64,000 nucleotides of DNA from Xestospongia bergquistia (taxonomy: Eukaryota; Porifera; Demospongiae; Haplosclerida; Petrosiidae), in the NCBI GenBank assembly GCA_963965975.1, contig OZ014411.1, forward strand, positions 24,287,249 through 24,351,248, written 5' to 3'. Below the pieces are notes generated by a model. The model ran no database searches and was not told the DNA's origin. It was given only the letters and a program-made list of their open reading frames with translations. Position numbers and translations under genes: made by a program. The stretch's first letter is position 1, and each line of letters begins with the position of its first letter. Shown piece after piece: positions 59,225 through 64,000 of the stretch.

Positions 59225-59680
59225 AAATTGCCTAACCTTGGACGAATTGTCTCAAACTATAGTTCCTAGCTAGGAATTCTCCTAAAGTTTTCACACATCT
59301 GGATTGGGGTCTTAGGCCATCTGAAGTGACAATGTGTCCTAAATATTCAAATTCCTTCCTATAAGAAATTAACATTTCGATTAACTTTAAACTAGCATTT
59401 GAGAGTCATTCAAATACTAAGTGGATATGTATTAGGTGTTCCTCTAAAGTGTAAAAGAAAAGCAATATATCATTTATATAGACTGAGACAAACTTGGGGG
59501 CCCACTCCAGGTTCAATCTATGTAATACTTCTTCTATATAAGTTGTTGAAACAGAGGCAAAGTCCAGCATTGAAAAGTGCTTAGAATTTCCTATCTGATG
59601 CAACAAGTCATCTATTCTTGGTGTAAGAAGTGCATCTAGCTTGACAGTCACCGCAACATTTTTATCCTATTAATAATAAG
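59225..59680 (-). mobile_element. Ty3/gypsy reverse-transcriptase fragment, degraded
   Basis: Leftwards, DALLTPRIDDLLHQIGNSKHF and FVSVYINDILLFFYTLEEHL (a degenerate YIDD-type box) are fused after an internal deletion. They are followed, after interruptions, by FEYLGHIVTSDGLRP. The order and motifs are those of Ty3/gypsy reverse transcriptase. The catalytic YxDD reads YIND. No LTRs were recognised. It is a dead remnant. Confidence 0.88.
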
Positions 59681-60133
59681 AATTGAATAGACCCTTCTTT
59701 ATTCTGAATGTATTTCTTCTCACAATTAGTCCTAGTTTGTTTCAAATTAGATAATTAGGCAGACTTTAATTAAAAATTTAACATTTGTTTAGTAAGATAT
59801 ATGCATTCAGTAAATTAACATTTTCAGTGACACATAACAATCAGTTTATACCTGTTTTAAAACTATCAACATAATTATGTTATCAACTAACATATTGCGT
59901 AAAATGACCTCTGTTTAATAATCATTGCTTAGTAATATAAGCTAGGTATCTTCAACAATGATATCTTTATATATTGATAACAAAGTATTGCGCTCCAAAT
60001 CGATACTGTGTATTAAAACATGTATATATGAATAATCATCTTTTAATTAACTATTAATAAACCAGACGAGGGGAGGAGCTTGTCTCGGGCAGGGCTGCTG
60101 CTGAGTGCTGACTAATATCAGAATAAGTTACAG
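59681..60133. other. Upstream region of the SRCR gene
   Basis: AT-rich, becoming GC-richer at 60063-60110 (GAGGGGAGGAGCTTGTCTCG) just before the ATG; a likely core promoter and 5' UTR. Confidence 0.45.
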
Positions 60134-63100
60134 ATGAAGTCCACTTTCTTTCGATTCTACTTGTCCTTCATACTTCTAGGATTAGTTACTACAATATCAG
60201 GTTAGCGACACATAGTAAACAATATTAATGTTATCATTGCTACTGTAAGAATATATAACAAGACTTTTAAACATAATAATACATTAATATATCAATGTAA
60301 AGATACTTTATTATCTAATTTAAATGTTGCTAGTTGTAGTATTATCTTTATTATAGGTCAATCTAATGGAGAACTACGTTTATCACGTGATGGTGTGGTC
60401 AGTAGAACCTATACATCAGGCCGACTTCAAATCTACTTGAATGGACAGTGGGGCAATATATGTGATAATGGATTTAATATGGTAGCTGCTGATGTATCTT
60501 GTCATCAGTTAGGCTATGATCGTGCATTGGGCTACTCTAGTGCAGCTAATGACAGGTGTGAATTCTTTCAAGTACATATACCATAGTCATTTCCTGTCAT
60601 AGTGGATCTTATTTCATGTGATGAGGTGATAGTTCAAAGTTGATGTTTAGCTCTAGAATAAATTTCTGTAAATGATGCTTTAACTATAATAAGAATTAGA
60701 TTGATAGTATATATTAAAGACTCTTCTAGTTAAACATACTGTCCACTATATACAAGGTGTTACAATAATATTATTTTGATTTTTCTTTTCACTCACACAT
60801 AGTACAGAGCATGTTTGTTTCCCATATATTCTGTATGTATAATATACAGTTGTGTTCACTCACATTTTATTCTAATAATAAAACTCAATAGTATATAATT
60901 ATACAAATTGTGGACACACATAACAAATTGACAATTTGTTACTTACATCAAATGCTATGATAATATGTATGGTTGGCATAGGGGTAGGAAGGGGGCAGGA
61001 GGGGCTGAAGCCCCTTCAACTTCAAATCAGGGGGGGCTAAGCCCCCCCTCTGATTTGCACTCAAGACTATGTACATATAACCTCTTGACTGAAGTGACTA
61101 TTGTGTTAATTTGTATACATTAACAATCAATCACCACATTATTGTGTGATCATGTTACCTTCTGTAAAATTAATTGCTATAACAAAAGTATTAATAGAAC
61201 GGAATGCACTTTTTCATTCTTACTCAGACTATAAAATTACCTACAAAGTACTATGACCCAAGAACGACTAACCATGTCATGTTGTTGCATACACATAAGG
61301 ACCATACAGATAACATAAACTTATTAGAAATAGCTAAAGAGTTCGTTTCCTTTAATGACAGACGAATTAATTTGTTTGGTCATTTTTGATGTTTAATAAA
61401 GTAAAGCAACTAAATATAAGGTCAGCCCCCCTCCCCCCCCCCCCCCCCCCCCCCCCCCCCCACCTTAAACTTCATTCCTACCCTCCTGATGGTTGGTAAT
61501 GCTTTTTAGCTTTTTATAGGCTAGTTTTTGATTGTAATCTTTTTATTATTATTTATTTTCAAAATGTAAATGTGAAATTAGCCTCTTTGAAATAAGTAGA
61601 ACAACAACAATTATTGTTTGTGTTGATAAAGATTATTAAATAGCCACTTTCCTTGTCGAAAGTATTGATGACAAAGTATGTTTCATTGACATGTTCAACT
61701 CATTCTTGTCTAATAATATTGTAGTACTGACATTGTATTTAATTAAATATTGATGTTCTAATTGTGTCTGTTATTTTATTCTATATAGTTTTGGATTTGA
61801 TGATCGTCCTCCATTATTAAATGATATTACTTGTAATAACAACAACTTTTTACACATTTTACAATGTGGCTATAGTACTACTGTTAACTGTGAATCTGAT
61901 GATGAAGTCTCCATTACTTGTAGTAAGTGAGATTATACTGATTATATTTAAATTATGCATAAATTATATTATTTAAAGCTTACCTTATGTACTATAGGTA
62001 CTACTCCAGTATGGACTAATCCATTCCAAGGAGCTTTACGATTACAAGCAGGTACATATCCATCACGAGGTAGACTTGAAATCTATATCCCTGATGACTG
62101 GGATACACTATGTGATAACGGTTTTGGTTCAAATGAAGCTCACACTGCTTGTAGACAACTTGGATATACACATGCTTCACAATGGAACCACATCAGTGGA
62201 ATGTGAGTATAAAATAACATTGAAAATTTGTAAACTACTTAAAATTTTAGTTTATTTGTCTAAACCAATCTTTATATTAAGGTTGATAAACATAGTGTTA
62301 GCTATAATTAGGTTACTGCTAAGACAAACCTTATAACCAATTTTTTATAATAATAATGAGTTTTTATTATGCTACATCAATTTAGTGACCTTTCTGTTTT
62401 ACTTGTATAGACAAGGTAGCCATGGTCGTACAACTCAATATACTTGTTGCTATAGAAGCAATAACTGTCTACGTGATTGCTACTGTGATGATGATGACAA
62501 AAAGAGAAGAAAGAGAATTGATTTGTTTTGTGATCACAATGATGATGTTACTTTGCAATGTGGTAAGTTAATTGTTAGTATAATGTTTAGTATAGCATTT
62601 TCACATACTGTCAAGAAAATAGGTCAGAATTTTGTCAACCTAACACTAACAATAGTAATAGTAATTCTACTTCAGCCTCTTCTACCCTCAGAACATTTTA
62701 TTATACATTCTCTCTCTGACCCAAGTGACTTACAGTATATTTAATACACAAGTCATATCAATGTTGATTGTATTACAACTTGCTTATATATTAACAACAA
62801 GTCAGATTTATATTTAAAAGCATACTAAAATTAATCATGAAATGTCATTAGAGATCTGTATATTTTTTGAATGATTAGATTGATATTTTATGTCAGATAT
62901 TCTAGCTGTTCTTTTTTGTGTCTACAGATTTTTCAGTCTCTTCAAAAAATGATGCTGGTACAAGATATGAGTGTGATTGTGAGTTATTTATAACAAATGT
63001 ATTAATTATAATAATACATGCTTCATTAATAATTATTTATTTTATTAATAGTTTCATGTAAACATTTTATGTGATTTACATTGTCTTTTAAGCCAGTCAT

Positions 63101-63437
63101 TACTAAACTATGCACAAGTATACTTTACAACTTGTGTAAATAACATGCAAACTGAAGTACTGAAAAGAAAAATGGAAATAGCTTATGATATTTATTAGAG
63201 AATTTAATATTTATTAAAAAAATTATGTTCTTTAGTTTCCAAATTTTATATCTAATTTATTACATGTAATTGATATTATATGTATTCATTGTTCTTATGT
63301 TTCCAATAGTTACTCACCGTGATAAAATTATTGGTATTGTTATTGGATCTGTATGTGGAGGTATTTGTTGTATCATCATTATTGTTTTTCTTGGTTGTCT
63401 TGGTTTTGCAAAATTTAATAATTGGCGAAATAGCTAA
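60134..63437 (+). CDS. SRCR-domain single-pass membrane protein
   Basis: Seven exons in phase: 60134-60200, 60357-60555, 61789-61922, 61998-62202, 62411-62562, 62928-62978 and 63310-63437, giving 311 residues. The signal peptide is STFFRFYLSFILLGLVTTIS. Two scavenger-receptor Cys-rich domains follow. The first (about 25-135) has GRLQIYLNGQWGNICDNGF and VSCHQLGYD; the second (about 140-250) has GRLEIYIPDDWDTLCDNGFG and TACRQLGYT. The second has an unusual acidic-basic insertion (CDDDDKKRRKRIDLFC). A short linker precedes the transmembrane helix IIGIVIGSVCGGICCIIIIV and a ~15-residue cytoplasmic tail (FAKFNNWRNS) without obvious signalling motifs. SRCR proteins bind polyanionic, microbial or self ligands at the cell surface. 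Each SRCR domain is split by a phase 2 intron. Confidence 0.88.
60965..61493. repeat. G/C-hairpin and poly-C element in SRCR intron 2
   Basis: The left part has GGGGCTGAAGCCCC and GGGGGGGCTAAGCCCCCCC hairpins (about 60999-61050); the right part has about 30 C residues (61438-61461). The outer ends share AGGGGTAGGAA / inverted GAGGGTAGGAA, suggesting a non-autonomous insertion, though the end match is short. Confidence 0.55.
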
Positions 63438-64000
63438 TTGTTTTATTTAATAATTAACCATTAATAGTTTAAAAGTACAGAAATTATTGTTTTTATAAAT
63501 GTTGATATTTTAATGCTTTTCTGGTTTACTTAAACATTGTAATTAAAATATCCATGTTACTATTTTGCAATGTAAAATTGTAAGTATTTTAAAAATTTGT
63601 TATACACATAAATGAAATTACAAAATCATGTATAATGACTGTGATTGTGGAATGACATATTTGCAATATTAAAATTAATTTAGAAATGACATCAAAATAA
63701 AGAGCGAGGACTTTAAAAGTAATGTTATGACTCTGTCTATTAAGTCTCACTTGTGCAATGTTAGTATATGTAAGCTTCATGCATATAAAATAATATATGA
63801 CCTTGATTGTTGAGGAGAAATGCTCTAGCCCTTAAACAGGTAGGTAGCTATACCTGGTGCCTTGCATCAAACTAATTGACTATAGTATTGTGCAAATCTA
63901 TTCTTCAGAATATAATTTGCATGTTTCTTTCTGGTATCCTCTATATTCTACTACAAGTTTATCTCAGTTTATTGTGCAGGTGGATGTATAAAGATATGTA
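63438..64000. other. 3' flank of the SRCR gene
   Basis: AT-rich; AATAAA-like signals occur (e.g. CAAAATAAAGAG near 63695). No further gene recognised. Confidence 0.5.

Overview
The window is eukaryotic nuclear DNA. It is AT-rich, has short GT-AG introns and frequent microsatellites, and carries metazoan genes: a beta-TrCP orthologue, profilin, an SRCR receptor and a GT92 glycosyltransferase. Gene content and the abundance of death-fold, SRCR and pmp-repeat proteins fit a demosponge (Amphimedon-like). That assignment is an inference from memory, not a database result. Gene models were built by hand from ORFs, splice consensus and exact phase matching between exons.

Left part (1-14100), ordinary compact genes. 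A TPR/ankyrin protein runs leftwards (5770 to beyond base 1). It is divergently paired, across about 250 bp, with a rightward GT92 glycosyltransferase (6021-8560). A 17-exon leftward gene (14078-8955) encodes a beta-TrCP-type F-box/WD40 ubiquitin-ligase subunit. In this model its N-terminus consists of two death-fold-like domains, each on its own phase 1-1 exon. One of its introns holds a 44-bp perfect palindrome and an 88-bp-arm inverted repeat.

Middle and right part (14100-55000), a duplicating cluster of two membrane-protein families. Family P is a very large intronless protein: signal peptide, a long run of GGGVYI-type parallel beta-helix (chlamydial pmp-like) repeats, a Cys-rich module and about 8-9 C-terminal membrane segments. 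Two intact tandem copies (45606-40942 and 53598-48835) lie in ~6.9 kb direct duplicates. Broken copies or fragments are at 15395, 18520, 19304-20302, 23930-25333 and 38418. Family T is an unrecognised multi-pass protein with an 8-codon first exon: intact copies at 16094-17639 and 33017-34313, and a decayed copy near 36130. The families share flanking DNA, including a TGACGTC (CRE-like) promoter block and a ~130-bp repeat present about ten times. Profilin (22306-21840) lies on the opposite strand between the halves of a broken P gene. A Ser/Thr-rich type I membrane protein (29917-31423), a sialate O-acetylesterase pseudogene, a MITE and an 18-bp tandem repeat fill the rest.

Right end (55000-64000): a decayed CACTA/EnSpm-like transposase, a Ty3/gypsy reverse-transcriptase fragment, and a seven-exon SRCR-domain single-pass membrane protein (60134-63437) with a G/C-hairpin and poly-C bearing insertion in its second intron.

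Functionally the window mixes housekeeping genes with fast-evolving surface proteins. The beta-TrCP fusion and the pmp-repeat membrane family are the most unusual contents.
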